From assembly GCA_032718865.1 (NCBI GenBank), contig JALUTQ010000033.1, positions 1,116,001 to 1,180,000 of the forward strand: DNA of 64,000 bases, written 5' to 3'. This document shows positions 21,050-33,752 of the stretch, in pieces. The translations under genes and the position numbers were made by a program. Position 1 is the stretch's first letter; each line of letters opens with the position of its first letter. The notes beneath the pieces were generated by a model that worked only from the letters and a program-made list of their open reading frames with translations, had not been told where the DNA came from and made no database searches. Source of the stretch: Tilletia caries. Lineage: Eukaryota; Basidiomycota; Exobasidiomycetes; Tilletiales; Tilletiaceae.

Positions 21050-23546
21050 TGTACGACTTTGACGAGGACGGGATCTGGCGCGCTGAGGGTCCACGCGCCC
21101 CCACAATCTCATCGCGGACCACGCAAGAGCCAGAGCCGGAGCCTTGGTTCTCAAGGCTGAGCGCTGAGCGCTAAGGCGCTGAGGTATGTAAAGCGGGACG
21201 GCCTGTGCTCAGAATCAATGTGGCCACCTTGTGTTCTGGACGCCTTCCGTGCAAGACCTGCTCAATGAAGATCTCAATAAGCGGCATGTTCTGAGGCCCG
21301 TGTTCGATCAGTCTCCTGATCGAGAGTGTATAAGAAGGGAAGGGACGTATTGAATGCTCACCCTTTACATTCATTCCTCCCTTCGCTCAGTCAGGATCCT
21401 CCTACTCTCTTCTCTTGACACCTTTCCTCCTCCTCGTCTTCGTCTTCCTCCACCCTGCAGATTCGTCCTATCCCCCAAAGATAATAGTACCTTTCCTCAA
21501 GAACGGCTTCGAGTCATGGATCTCTATTCGAGGTTCGACCTGCCACCGCCGCCGCCTCCCACCTTCTTTTCGCGGGACCACAGCGCCACCCGAGCGAGGT
21601 TCCCAGAATTCCAAGATGCCGCCGAGCTTCAACACTTTGTTCGGGCCATGATACATTGGGTCTACCCGCAATGGGTGAAGCTCACCTTCATCATCACTAT
21701 GGTCCTGCTCTCCGTCTGTTTGGCCGTCTGCCTAATCGTCATTGTGGAAAGAGTGCGACGGGGCACCTCATGGGTCCTGCGATACGGTCAAGGCGAGAAG
21801 CGCGCTCTCATCGTCCCACACGCCCAGAATGTAAGTTTTTGCAGTTTGCCCTGCGGCTTTGCCTCGCAACTCTCCCAGAAGGCTGTCAGCGCGTTGATCA
21901 AAGCTGACTCTTTGCGCTCGTAATGCTAGGGCTGGACGTTTTCCGGCAGCATCTTCTTCATCGTCGTCTTGGCGTGTGTGTGCGACGTATCTGTCAGCAT
22001 TCAGAAGCAGAAGCCGATACAGCATGTTCCCCTTTGGGTCATTTGCCTCTTCACACCCCTCGCGATGGGTGTATGGCTACAACTATGGGGAATCTTCCTT
22101 GCGGACATGCCTGAACAGCTCACGGGAGAAGCCACCTCGTACGGGATACCTGCTCGAGTTCTAAATACAGTTTGCCTCTCCTACCTTCCCCTGATATACA
22201 CGATACTCATGGTGCCAACAGCCATTGCCGACTACCACTGGCAGCGTGTGGTCACGAAGGACTGGCCAGCTTTTTCACCATCGATATCAGGACGAGACGG
22301 AGCTCAGCCGCGAGATGCTCGTCGATGCCCAGGAGGTGAGTAAACAGGGCCTTGAGGGCTTGATAAGGCAAAGCGCTACATCATTTCTCATCACACTGTT
22401 GGATCTACACTCCCATCAGATCTGGAACCACCTCCTTCGGTCCTCCTTCATGGTGTCGGTCGCTTGCATGATATGGGTCATCATCTGCGTTGGGATGACT
22501 GCCCTGTACGTGTGGATCAGCTGGCGCACGATCTCAAGTCTCCGGAAATTCCTGGCGACAAAGAAGCCGACGAGTGCCAGCTCAGCAAGCGCAGACAAAG
22601 TACTTTCTCTAACGGTCCGGATGGTCGATATCAGCAAAGAGAGCGCCGGCGTCAGATCTGCTGCGCCGCAGACCACGATGGACAGCGCCGAGAATAATTC
22701 GACCCATGAAGGCACCACCCTGACGAGAGCGACCGAAATCGCAGGGGGATCGGTCAGGGAAATGGGCCACCAATCTACTCGAAAAGTGCTTATCTACTTC
22801 ACAGGTGAGTAGCGGATGTATGCAATATCGTGCTTCGCTTCTCCTCTCTGACGTTCGAGCTCCCTTACCCAACAGTGCAATGCAGTACGTTCTTCAAAGC
22901 GTCCGGGCTACTAGGACAAACCCTTCTTAGCTGACTTGAGTTTCTTCCGGTCCACTTCACAGTCTGTATCCTTGGGGGAGGGACTTCCTTTCAGATTCTT
23001 GCTGCTGCCGTAGCGGCAACTCACTATCCGGAGGTGGAAAAGCAGCCAAGAGCTGTGGTCCTCTTCGTGGGCCTCGCCTTCTGCTGCTACATCACCTTGC
23101 TCTTCGGAGTTGTCATGGTGGCCTCCGTGGCATACGCTAGTCTTGAGGAGCCACTCTTGGCCCTGATACAACAGGCAAGCATATCCGCGAAGACGAGGCT
23201 TTATCACGGTGGTATTGGCAATGTGGCGGCCAAGAGCATCGGTACATCGGAAGCCGAAGGTGGGCTCGAAGTGGCGCGACGATCAGGGACAAATCGCGAA
23301 GGTGATCCACATAGTTCTGATCATAGACGCTCGCAATCCGCCGCGACAAAGCTAGCAGTGTGGCCATCTGCAGACCTTCCGCCCAGGCTACCAAAGGCAA
23401 CGTTGATCTCCTCGCTAGGAGCCCATTCGACACTGCCAGGCGATGAAGCGGCTTCTCTCCAAACGATCCGGTACTTTTCCGACCGCTCTTCTTCCTGCTA
23501 CGATCAGAAGCCCGGATTCAAGTCTCAGACGCCATCCATCTCGTAG
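21050..23546 (+). repeat. Duplicated segment, copy 1 (inverted partner at 36479-38890)
   Basis: The coding part and at least several hundred bases upstream of the 7TM gene match 36479-38890 in the opposite orientation. Recognisable upstream landmarks are the GAGAACCAAGGCT region and the CTGAGCACAGGCCGT region. The intervening 13 kb holds the main host genes. Confidence 0.8.
21516..23546 (+). pseudogene. Seven-transmembrane protein, frameshifted copy
   Basis: Exons 21516-21830, 21930-22335, 22420-22804 and 22963-23546 match those of the intact copy at 36479-38494. Exons 1 and 3 have equal length (315 and 385 bp). Exon 2 is 406 instead of 405 bp: a run of five Ts at about 22271-22275, against four in the other copy, shifts WPAFHHRYQDET out of frame. 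The rest is conserved, so the lesion looks recent or could be a sequencing or assembly error. Otherwise the protein would have about 562 residues and seven hydrophobic segments as described for the intact copy. The C-terminal tail is 6 residues longer. Confidence 0.75.
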
Positions 23547-23939
23547 CTCGTTCACACTTGGGAGCTGCAACCGTAATGGCGCCTCTCAGCCCCCTTTGGC
23601 TCGTGTTATGTACACCCGTATACAGAATGTTTTCGACGCCCACATGCTCACATATGTGCTCTATGTTCTATGGAACGCTGTTCGACTCACCTTTTGAAAT
23701 CGCAGACCGCTCGTGTCGAGGTCTAGTTCCAAACGCTCAACATAACCCAAAAAGGATGTTCACATCGTCGCATTGCTCGCATGTAGTTGAAACGATTAGG
23801 GAAGGACGGACTTGCATACGGTCATCGCCCTCGGTAGTCGATCGTTCCTATCGTGTTATGCTCGGCAAGTAGTCTCTTCTCGGAGAGATTTGTGGGTGCG
23901 CTTTCCCATTTCCGTGCCTTTGTGTCCTTGATTCGTAGG

Positions 23940-24967
23940 CACGGAGTTCAACCTCATCCACGGCACCGCCAGTCATCACGTTCCGCATCTTACACACGTG
24001 TGAAGCGCGAAGTCGTGAAGGGCGTATCCAAGCCTAGACAGTGGCTACCTACATACACCGCCCAACAACTCGCCAGGACCATCGACCATGCGATTGAGAA
24101 AAGATTGAATGGAGAGATGGGGAATGCGGAACGGAGCTCGGATGGGCGCTTCTACTCATGGCTTGTGGAAAGGATGAGCGGCTACGCATTTGGATTTTTC
24201 AGCTGTTGTGGGCCTGTGAAACTGGCAGGCGCCTTACTGACTCTCTCCTACACGTCTCCTCACCTTTTCTAAAGCTCTTTCACAAAAGCCTTGACGCTTA
24301 CGCTCTTCTCTTCCTACACATCATCATACGCAGCCTTCAAGCTCTACTCGATACAATGCGAGTCGCCTTTCTTCATTGGCTCTTCCATCTTCATCCTGAC
24401 CATACTGGGCCCGATCATAGCCATAGTGCGTACACATTTTCCTACCCCACCGGCTCTCCTGATCCGAGATGATAATGGACGAGAACTGACCCAGAATTCA
24501 AGTTCGCTTTTGCAGAACTATGAATGGGCCAAAGAGTGCGGCGAGGTGGCGACTAAGACCTACCAGGTGAGAACCAAACAGCAACGCAAGATCTGCGAGC
24601 ATTATTATTACTCGTGCCTTTGCAGCGAGTGGACCCATTGCTTAGGCCCAGACTACTGCTGCTGGGCCTGCTTTGGGAATCGCGAAGACAAAGGGTTTTG
24701 CCTAAGATGCTTGAGAGAAAGATGCATCGAGCAGCGCGCAGACCAGATACTAGGCAACTTCCCACGTACTCCTCCCGCCTGCAATTCCTTCCTTCGAAAG
24801 AGGACGAGCAGGAATTCACTCGGAAACGCCTCTTCACATCACATGTTCCATTGCGTTTCTCCTCCCCTTCAAATCATTTTCAACGGTTCCGTTGCCTCAA
24901 ACTCGACACGCGTCACAAACGGAGTTCAGCGCAGGACATGGAGTCCTTGGAAAATGAGACTGGATGA
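23940..24967 (+). CDS. Hypothetical membrane-associated protein, model uncertain
   Basis: Coding-like sequence is present but the full exon set is unclear. One stretch reads RQWLPTYTAQQLARTIDHAI (24033-24092). Further on, FFIGSSIFILTILGPIIAIV (near 24370-24430) looks like a transmembrane segment, followed by LLQNYEWAKECGEVATKTYQ. A convincing intron follows (CAG|GTGAGAACC near 24567 to TTTGCAG|CGA near 24626, phase 0), then a basic tail containing LLRPRLLLLGLLWESRRQR and ending in TGA at 24967. I do not recognise a family. It overlaps repeat block R1 copy 2, so it may be a duplicated gene remnant. Confidence 0.35.
24235..24405 (+). repeat. Dispersed repeat block R1, copy 2
   Basis: Second copy of the block described at 545-730, sharing ACTGACTCTCTCCTACACG, the CTTCAAGCTCTACTCGATAC region and the ATGCGAGTCGCC region. 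Confidence 0.6.
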
Positions 24968-25184
24968 TATGTACGTCAATGAGGTGAAAACTTTCTGCTT
25001 TGCATGCTGTTGCATGGCGGCAATTCAAAGAGTCCTCTTCTCACCCTTTTAACTACTTTCCTCTTCGTCGTTCCCCTCCCATCACCATCACAGTACCTAC
25101 ACCCTACTGGTTCACGTATCATCACCGCGTCACCCTCGATATACAAGCTTCCTACTCATCGTATCACGCCGAGCAAGTCAAAGA

Positions 25185-28122
25185 ATGGCGTCGATTCCGG
25201 AACCGACCTCGACGGGAAAACCTTCTCAGCCTCCCCCGGAGACCGACGCCAATGCTTGTGAGATCGGAAAGCTCGCGCAGGAGAATGGTATGGAGGTCTT
25301 CCACCCGGCGATCGGCATCTTCAACGATCTCCGCGAACGCATCACCATGACTGGACCGTTCCTCAAGGCTGCGCTCCTCGACGTTCGAAAGGTGATCAAG
25401 CTTGTCGAAATCATCAAGGGAAATCAACACATCTATGCGGCTTTCGTCGAGGAGGCTCTCCAGATCTTTCAGCGCGTCGATAAGGCTGCGGAGATTGTCG
25501 ACCGACCAATCCGACCAGGCACTGCCGCCGCGATCGTCGTCGAGGGAGTCCTTCAGTAAGCACGCTCCGTTTCAGGCTGCATCAGCTTCAGTACTGACTC
25601 TTTGACATACATATTCCTGCTACAGAAATGTAATCGCAATCCGAAAGAAGGTCGAGCAGTACGCTCAGCTGCCGCCATCCGAGCAAGTCTTTTGTCGCGA
25701 TGAGACTGAGGCCTTGGTAAAGGATCATACTGCGGAGTTGAACCGCAGCCTAGCTGTGTTGACGGTGAGCAAGCGTTCCGTTTTCGATCATTTTCCAACG
25801 CAAGAAGGCCTATCTGACCAGAGCCGACACACATCAATTCGACAGGTACACACAATTTCTGCGCTTGCTTCAGACCATGACTGGTCGAAGTCGATCAGTG
25901 CGCTTTCGCTGGTCGAAAAGCCTGGGGTGACGGTGCGCATCGAGGAGCCCGAGAGGTTCAAGAGCACGCAATCAGAGCACTCACCAGAAGAACTACTCAA
26001 GAGGGTTGTGCACCAAGCCCTTCAGCATGCTTCTATGGCCGTCGGCACCAAGACCGAGAGTTTGAATGCCTCGGACGACTCGGAACCAGCTGAAGGTGGC
26101 GCCAATCCGCCAGTGACCGCGGACGATCCGCAGACTGCCCTGTCTCGTCAACAATCACTCACCACGCATCAGGAAGAGCGACTCCGGAAGTATCGTCAAG
26201 CCTTGCAGGAGGTCTTCTCGCCTGTGGGCTCGAAAGGCCCGGAAGACACTTTGCCGGACGACGGAAAGCCCGACTCAAGTCTTGACCCAGTCGGATCTGG
26301 CTCAAAGATTTTGATCACGATCTACACACAGCCGTGTGCTCTATCCGGAGATCAGGCTCTGCAATATATGTACAAGCTTGCGGGCGACCTCGAGGATCTC
26401 GATCTAGTGGAACAGGCTGTTCCGATTCTTCACATCATCACTATGCTCTCCAGGCGCAAGATTGGCGACTACGCAAAGGAAGACGGCCCGGATCGTATCA
26501 GCTTTGCACGGTCGCTTCTCCACCTAAGCAGTATTTTGCTTTCGATGGCACGGATGGACGAGGCTCTGGTCGTATCCGAAGAAGCATTAGCGATCATCAA
26601 GCCAATGGCGGATCAGGAGCCGAACCATTATAACTCTCATCTGGCAAGAACGCTCAAATTGGTAGCGGTCTGCCAATGGGGGGTCGGGGAGTTCAACGAG
26701 GCCATCCAAGTCTCTGGCCGCGCCCTGAACATCAATCGGTCTCTATACGAACAGCACCCAAAGACCTTTGAGGCGGACCTGGCTGAGGCACTCGGGGACT
26801 ATTCAAAGTATTTGAGCAAGGACGGACGACTAGAAGCCTCCCTGAAGGCTGTAGAGGAGTGCCTTCCGATGCATCGGTCTTTGTACCGGGAGCGACCCGA
26901 GGTATTTGAAGCCGACTTGGCCAACACGCTCTGCATCTACTCCGCTCGGCTGAGTGACGTCGGACGACATAGTGAAGCGCTACAGGCGATCGAAGAAGGC
27001 ATCAAGATTCGACGCTCCTTACACAAGGCACGACCGGCGACTTGCAAAGCAGATCTCGCCTGGACGCTCTCGAACTACTCAGTGCGGATGAGCCAAGCTG
27101 GAAGACACGATGCTGCACTTCATGCCATCGAGGAGTGTCTTGCGATACGACGATCATTGCACAACGTGCGGCCAGAAGCATTCGCGGCGGACTTCGCTTG
27201 GGCGCTCGGGGGCTACTCGACCCTGCTGGGTGAGGCCGGAAGGCACGAGGAATCGCTCGATGCGATGCGGGAGTGCCTTGAGATACGTCGATACCTTCAC
27301 AATGTACGACCGGCAGCAGTTGAAGGAGATCTGGCCTGGACGCTCGGCATATACTCGACCAAGTTGAGCAAGGCGAAGCGATACGAAGAGGCGTGGAAGA
27401 CGATGGAGGAGTGTCTTTCTCTGCGTCGATTGCTACACAAGGCTCGACCGGAAAGGTTCAAGAGCGACTTGGCTTGGACGCTCGGGAATCTCAGTATTCT
27501 ACTCTGCAGGAACAAAAAAATAGGCAAAGCGCTGGTGGCTATCGAGGAATGCCTCGCTATCCGTCGATCGCAACACGAATTGCTGCCTGCAGCCTATGAA
27601 GCTGACTTGGCCTGGACGCTGTCCAACTACTCAATTCCATTGGGCAAGGCAGGACGATACCAGGAGGCGCTCGAGGCGATAGAAGAGAGTCTCGCCATAC
27701 GTCAATCTCTCTACAGCGCACGACCGGCATCTTCAGCAGTAGACTTGGCATGGACGCTGGTGCACTATTCCGACCTGCTGAGCAAACGAGATAGACACAG
27801 GGAAGCGCTGAAGGCAATCGAGGAGGGCCTTGCTATGCGTCGATGTCTATACGAGGCGCGACCGACAGCATTCGAGGCAGACATGGCTTGGGCGCTTTTG
27901 CGCTACTCGCTTCGTCTGAGCGATAATTGGCGACATGACGATGCCCTCAAGGCTATCCGGGAGTGCCTTGCGATGTACGATCGCCTCTATCGGCTGCGAC
28001 CTGCGATGTACAGATGGCCTCGAAAGGAGGCACAAAATCAGCATTCACTCCTTTTAGAAAGGTGGGCTGGAAGGAGGGGGAGGGCTGGAATGGTGGCACA
28101 CGAAGACGCCTGGCAAACCTGA
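25185..28122 (+). CDS. TPR-repeat protein with helical N-terminal domain
   Basis: Exon 1 is 25185-25555, the intron 25556-25625 (GTAAGC...CTACAG) and exon 2 25626-28122, giving 955 aa. An 81-base, in-frame, intron-like segment (GTGAGC...GACAG, about 25766-25846) could shorten it by 27 residues. Residues about 20-180 form amphipathic helices (KAALLDVRKVIKLVEIIKGN, then GVLQNVIAIRKKVEQYAQLP), similar in style to HeLo/MLKL-like N-termini of fungal STAND proteins (inference from pattern only). The C-terminal half holds about 11 TPR units of 46 residues with the consensus RH.EAL.AIEECLAIRRSL, then ARP..FEADLAWTLSNYS. There is no NACHT or NB-ARC ATPase between the parts. The role is unknown; TPRs bind proteins, and such repeats in fungi can be recognition modules. 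Confidence 0.75.
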
Positions 28123-28667
28123 TACCGGAGAAGGTTATGCAGGCAGGCCACGAAGCCTGAAGTAAATCCTTCAAGGCTCAAGCGCGACCGCCTTTCGAAC
28201 ATCTGCTGCTCTTTTCGACCCTGCTCTCCGTCCTCGTTCCGATCCGATCCACTGCTCCTTGCTCGTCGTCTCCGCTTTGAAGAATCGTTGCTCAAGATCC
28301 TTGCTCTGAACTATGAAGACATAACGGTCACACCGATTCGAGGTCGACGAACATCAGATTCACTACACTCCAGCGTTTATCCTCGGATGGGCTTCATGCG
28401 CAGCAGTCGACGCAACATTTCTATCGTTCAAGCGGTGATTCTGCGCTTTCTTCAGATTATGTCTGGATACATATTCCCTGGTCTCGCTTTCTCCTCCTTC
28501 GTATTACCTTCTGTCTTCTGCTAACGTCTTCCTCCTTGAGCACGGTGTCTCCCTATCATTCCACCACACACTGATCTACCTTCTCTTCCGTCCCTCTTCC
28601 TCTGTTCGTTTTCATACCAGATACATTATGTATCGAAGCAGAGAACTGTGCCATGTTGCGGGCCTGT
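28123..28667. other. Intergenic, no supported gene
   Basis: 3' flank of the TPR gene. Short frames only. Confidence 0.4.
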
Positions 28668-28862
28668 GAAAACTGGAAGGTGCCTTACTGACTCTCTCCT
28701 ACACACTTCCTCACCTTTTCTTAAAGCTCCTTCCGAAAAGCTTCGGCGCTTACACTCTTCCTACCATTACCACACGCGCAGCCTCCAAGCTCTCCTCGAT
28801 ACGATGCGGGCTGCCTTCATTTCCCTCTCCATCCTCCTTCTTCTCCCTCCCCCCCGGGCTCG
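28668..28862 (+). repeat. Dispersed repeat block R1, copy 3
   Basis: Third copy of the block at 545-730. It starts within GGGCCTGTGAAAACTGG, which also precedes copy 2 (GGGCCTGTGAAACTGG), so copies 2 and 3 share a longer left flank than copy 1. It ends in a C-rich run. Confidence 0.6.
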
Positions 28863-31136
28863 GTCACAGCCAGAGTACCTATGACATCTTCCTACACCAC
28901 CGGCTCTCCTGATCGCCAACTCTGAGGTGACAACGCGACAGGCTCATCACTGTGGAGATTGGGTTCTTGTGCGGTCTTTCCTCTCAAGGCAGGCTGTGGT
29001 GTCTAAAGACAGTACCAAGGTCGAAAAGGTATACAATGACCCTCTCATTCCCGGATCGAGCTGATCGTGCTCCCCACCCACTAACACGCTCTGTCTCTCT
29101 CATACGGACATACCAAACTTTCTCAGCCACCCAATCCAGGCCAACTAACTTCAATTATGCAGGTTGCCACTTACACCAAAGGATGCGACTACTGCATTGA
29201 CAGCTGGTGAGTTCTTGTCCTACCCTCTGGCCCTGTACTCCTCCTCCTCGACTCTCATCTCTAACATCCTCACTCTCTCTTCTGTTTTTCCATCCCCTTT
29301 AGCTGCTCGTGCGCCAACAATATGCTCGTGAGACCACTAAACGTTCTCAGAGCCCTCGTCCAAGTTCATTCTTCGACTGCCCTCCCTTTGCACGCGCGAG
29401 CGGCCGATCCTTTCAATGATCGTGCCCACCGGCTCTTCAAGTTCTCCGGCTTCGGCCTTCGTTCACACAAACCTAGCTCGACCAGGGTCCTTATGATTCG
29501 TGAATCCACCTCCCTCACCTGAATCTCACTCATCCCATCCTCAAACGTCGATCGTGAATAGTCATGTCATCATTCTACCTGACCAGCATTTCTTCCTTTG
29601 AGCAGGTCATCCACCGGGCCAAACCATGAAGATGAGGCTAATGTGGTTATGCCTTATGTAGCTAACGATTTTCACCCTGGCATAACGCTGCAGCTACAGG
29701 TACAGGACATCAGTCGAAACGAAACACAAGACCTTGATCAAAGACCAACTATCGAGAACCATCGTCCGTTACCCTTCAACCGTTGTTCCCCAGCGCCTCA
29801 GCTGCATCTCATAACAGTGACGCTTACGGCTGCCCCTCCCATAGTGTTACGATAACCCTCTCAGAGAACACCTTGGCCACGAACGTTTTTGACCCTTGCC
29901 CCGGTCGAAGATCTACGCAACTCAAGAATGACGTTTCGTCTGGTCAGTAGGACCTCTCTGCTGACGTTGCCTTCATATAACTTTGGAGTCACACCTGTCT
30001 CTTACGTATATTACGCTTCTGCCGCTTGATGCAACGCGTACGGGCGATTGTTATTCGTTACCTTGAGGCAGGGATGGAATAAGCAGCAACGGGTTCAGTT
30101 GAATAACGAGGCTCCGTAGGCAGTAGGTAGCTCAGTGCGCGGGCATTCTCTAGACGTACCTCAGTCCAGTGTTCTTGGATCAAGGGTGTTTGTCTGTTTC
30201 ATTGCGTGAAGAAGCGTGGATAGGAAGATATGTACAATCGGGGAGCTCGTCGATCCTTTCCCTTCGAGCGTGACCGGTCCAACCTCCACGTACCGCCTCA
30301 TCCCGAGCACGCCCTTTCGACTGGTTCAACAAAAGGAGCGTGTGAAGTTGGAAGTTACCTTGTTTACGATGTTTCACTTGATGGCTGCCCGGGATGGATA
30401 TTGGCTTAGCATCAGGTGCAACCTGGTTGATATTGGGACAAGAACCAGGTGTGTGTTGAAGGCATTGCAACGTAATTCCAGAGAATCTCCAAGGGGTGTT
30501 TGGGCGGGAAGAGTGGAGGGCGATGAAGCAACGCAGTCCGGCAGAGATAGCACATTCGCCTGAATGGTTGGTGCTGCTGCTAGCTATAACGTACCTCCCC
30601 CTTCCCTCGCTGCCCGCCAACGCAGGAAGTATACCAGAGACCGAGCCGGGTTTACACAAAGGCATCGTCCAGGCCCCTGATGTCGACGGCCACACGCCCG
30701 ACCGACTTCCGCTGAGCAAGTTTCCCTTCCTTTCTGCTAAAATCTCTTTCGCTAACCGGCCAGCGGATCTGCGTTTTCCTCCTTGTCATATATGAACGGA
30801 AGAAGCAGGGACCACCCCGGGAAGAACGACGCCCCCCAGCCCGTTCCTCGACCCTCGCCCGGGGAGGGAAGTTGATTTCCGCCGCCCTGCGCTCGTCCCC
30901 GCCCGCCCGCCGAGACACCACGCCCTCTCATCAAAGCTGGGTCAGCCAGACGGGTCCGTGCGGTCTGCCCTCACCTTCGCCATCCGGCGTCCACCTTTGC
31001 TCGGAGTAAAGGAACCCAGGCGCCCGCTTTTGAATTTTCATCCGTTGGCGGTTGCGCCTTGCCAGAGGGATCTGTGAAAAAGAAAGAGAAAATCCGGAGC
31101 AAACGTGGGGGGGCACGCCTCCGATGGCGGTGTGTT
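28863..31136. other. Intergenic, no supported gene
   Basis: One small exon-like piece occurs at about 29162-29206 (CAG|GTTGCC...CAGCTG|GTGAGT) without an assignable gene. Frames on both strands lack domains. Confidence 0.4.
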
Positions 31137-31615
31137 ATGTTGCTACTGGGGAAGTTCGGGAACTGGTACACACCTGTGGAATCACGGGAGTGAGTGGAGG
31201 AAATGTCAGCGAGGTGGGTTCGTTACGTTGTTCGTCGAGCAACCGAAGTCCCGCAGGTGCCTTGCCAAATCACCTAGGCATGATGTCGACGCCTGAACGG
31301 CCTGGCTTCCGCTGGGCAGGTTTCCCTCCGTTTCTACTGATTCTCCCTCGCTAACCAACCGCGTTCCTCTTGAGTCCACGATGGTGAACGTAAGAAGGAG
31401 GAGGAGGAGGAGGAGAAATTTCTCGGGAGGTAGGGACGACGCCCCCCGCCTTCCTGTACCCCTTGGCGATGACGATGTACGTTGCTGCTGGTGAAGCTTG
31501 GGGAAACCTGTGGAATACAAGAGCGAGTGGAGAAATGTCAGCGAGGCGGGTTGAGGACTGAAGGCACCCGTGTGTTGTCAGTTACGACTGAAATCCCGCA
31601 GGTGCCTTGGACTGA
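31137..31615. repeat. Imperfect tandem duplication of about 345 bp
   Basis: Landmarks recur at an offset of about 345 bp: GTTGCTACTGGGGAAGTTCG near 31139 and GTTGCTGCTGGTGAAGCTTG near 31481; AAATGTCAGCGAGGTGGGTT near 31201 and AAATGTCAGCGAGGCGGGTT near 31532; GAAGTCCCGCAGGTGCCTT near 31246 and GAAATCCCGCAGGTGCCTT near 31588. Parts of the upstream 30.7-kb region also resemble 31.3 kb. Function unknown. Confidence 0.6.
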
Positions 31616-32216
31616 GGAAACGAGGGAAAGGTTAGAGAGCAAATGTACATAGTTTCAAAAGGTTCACATCAGAACAGCCCCGAATCGAACCAAAGAAACC
31701 TCGTTCTCTCATCGAGAGGGGGAGGGGAGGAAAGGGCAACGGGCAGGGTAGGAGAACTTGGTTGGGTGTTTGGTCAGAAAACAGGGTGACAAAGGGCACA
31801 GAAACAGAGCGTCCGGTGCTTGAATTTTGTGAAGAAGAGTTGGTTTTGGGAAAATCGTGAAGAGGAGGAGTCGACTTTTTGTGTGGGTGAGACGAGGGAG
31901 GCGTGAGAATTGAAGAGCGGGAGAGATTTCCACATGTCTCGTATTTAGGTCGTGAAAGGTTGATCCGCTTGTTAGAAGAAAGGTTGGGTTGGCTGGATGG
32001 ATGGGCCTTCGTGAAGAGGAACCCTATCGTAAATGACGCCAATAGGCGTATATTTTGACTTCCTCGTAGGATATGCAGTTTTGAGCGTTGATCCGGAGTC
32101 CGGAAGGGGTCGCGAGTGGGTGTGGGAGTGAGGTCGAGAATTTGGGAGGTGGGGGGCGATCCAATCCCATGTGACACCATATCTCAAGGGCGGAAGACGG
32201 AAAGGCCTCGCCCCTC
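31616..32216. other. 3' flank of the epsin gene
   Basis: No supported gene. It probably contains the 3' UTR of the minus-strand epsin-like gene. Confidence 0.4.
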
Positions 32217-33752
32217 TCAAAGCAGATCAAACAAATCGGGCTTCTTCCCACCCCCCATCGACGGCGCCCCGCCTGTCTTCCCCCCATTCGCCGCGGCCCC
32301 ACCCATCGGAGCCGCAATCGGCGAAGCAAACAACCCAGCAGCCGACTTATCCTTCGCGAGATCGGCCATAGTCTTCTTCGGCGCTGCTCCTCCAGCCCCG
32401 GCGCCCATTGCGGCGGAAGAGGATGACTTGGGCGCAGCGGAGGACCAGAGGTCGTCGAAGCCGCCGGCTCCGGATGACTTCGTAGTGGTGGAGGAAGAAG
32501 TGGGTTGAGCGGCAGGAGGGTTCGTTGGGCGGAGGATGTTGGCTGGTTGGAGGACTGGGGCGGAGTTGTTGTATGCTGGCTGGCTGGGCGTTGGTGCCGA
32601 TGGTGTCGGGGCTGCTTGGAAGCTGTCGCACGTTGTGGAGAAGGTGTCAGTTCCTCCACTTACAACTACGGCGCATGAAGGGAGATATATGAATACTCAC
32701 TCGTCAAAGTCATCGCCAAAGGCATCTACTGGTGCAGCAGCGGCCTTGCCCTTCCCTGCAGACACAACAGGGGCGGAGAGCGCGGGAGCCGAGACAGGCT
32801 CGTCGTCGTCGAAACTGAAAAGGTCGACCTGTTTCGCCGGAGCGGGCGCAGGAGTTGGCTTGCTGGCTGCCCTACTGGTGCTGCTCGTTCCATTTCCACC
32901 CGCAGCTGCTGTGCTCCTCCGCGCGGACGTGGAAGAAGAGGGGGTAGGGGCGGTACTGCTGCGTCGGGGCGTCTCACCGGCGTCGTCGTCGCCCGCATCA
33001 TACTCGTCAAAGCTGGACTGTCGACGGTCGTAGTCCCCCCCACCTCCGCCTCCGGAACTGGATCCGCCCCCACCACCGCCTGCATTGGAGTGGTAGGTGT
33101 CCGAGGAGAATCCACCATACCTCCCAGTGCCCTGTCCACCAAAGTCGGTGCCGTGACCCTGGTACTTGTTCTTGTTGGAGCGGGCCTTCCTGCGCTCGGT
33201 CCGAATGCGCTCGACGTCGGCCAGCAACTCGGACAGTTCCTTCGCGCGATTACGCACATTGATGCCCTGGTCCTTCGCCTTCTCGTCGATGTAGTGGAAG
33301 GAGCGGAGGATCTTGACGGTGGAGAGGTTAGCGCGGGCCTCGTCGACGACGCGCTCGGATCCGTTCTTGACGAGGTACTCGAGGAGGACGAGGGCCTTGT
33401 AGATCTGTCTCCACTCGGATGCCTCCTTCTCCATGAAGCGGCTGAAGAGGACGGTCATGATCTCCTGGAAGGCGGTGTAGTCGTGGGTGTCCTGGGCGAT
33501 CTCGGCCATGAGCGTGGAGGACGCGCCCCAGGGATCGTTCGAGGTTGCGTCGCGCACCTTGCTCTCGATTGGGCTCACATTCAGAGCGTAGTCGCGCGCA
33601 GCTCGGTACGCCGACTTGACGTCCCACATCGTGAGATTCGCCAGCTTATTGCCGCTGCAGAGAGAGGGAGGTCTGAGCACAGGAAGCAAGGGTCAGGGGT
33701 CTTTGGGCACAGAGGAGACTCACACAGTCTCGAGGTCCCAGTTGTCCGCCAT
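32217..33752 (-). CDS. ENTH-domain epsin, epsinR/Ent3-like
   Basis: Exons 33752-33724, 33654-32701 and 32622-32217 are joined by GTGAGT introns of 69 and 78 bp, all in phase, giving 462 aa. The ENTH domain occupies about residues 12-155: VKSAYRAARDYALNVSPIES at the start, then DATSNDPWGASSTLMAEIAQ, LVLLEYLVKNGSERVVDEAR, FHYIDEKAKDQGINVRNRAK, ending at ELSELLADVERIRTERRKAR. That ending is closer to epsinR/Ent3 than to Ent1/2. The remainder is a disordered Gly/Ser/Pro/Ala-rich tail with acidic patches (FSFDDDE, DAFGDDFD) and a terminal DLFDLL clathrin/adaptor-type motif. Expected role: phosphoinositide binding and clathrin adaptor recruitment at trans-Golgi/endosomes. A housekeeping gene, divergent from the PQ-loop transporter with 274 bp between starts. 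Confidence 0.9.
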
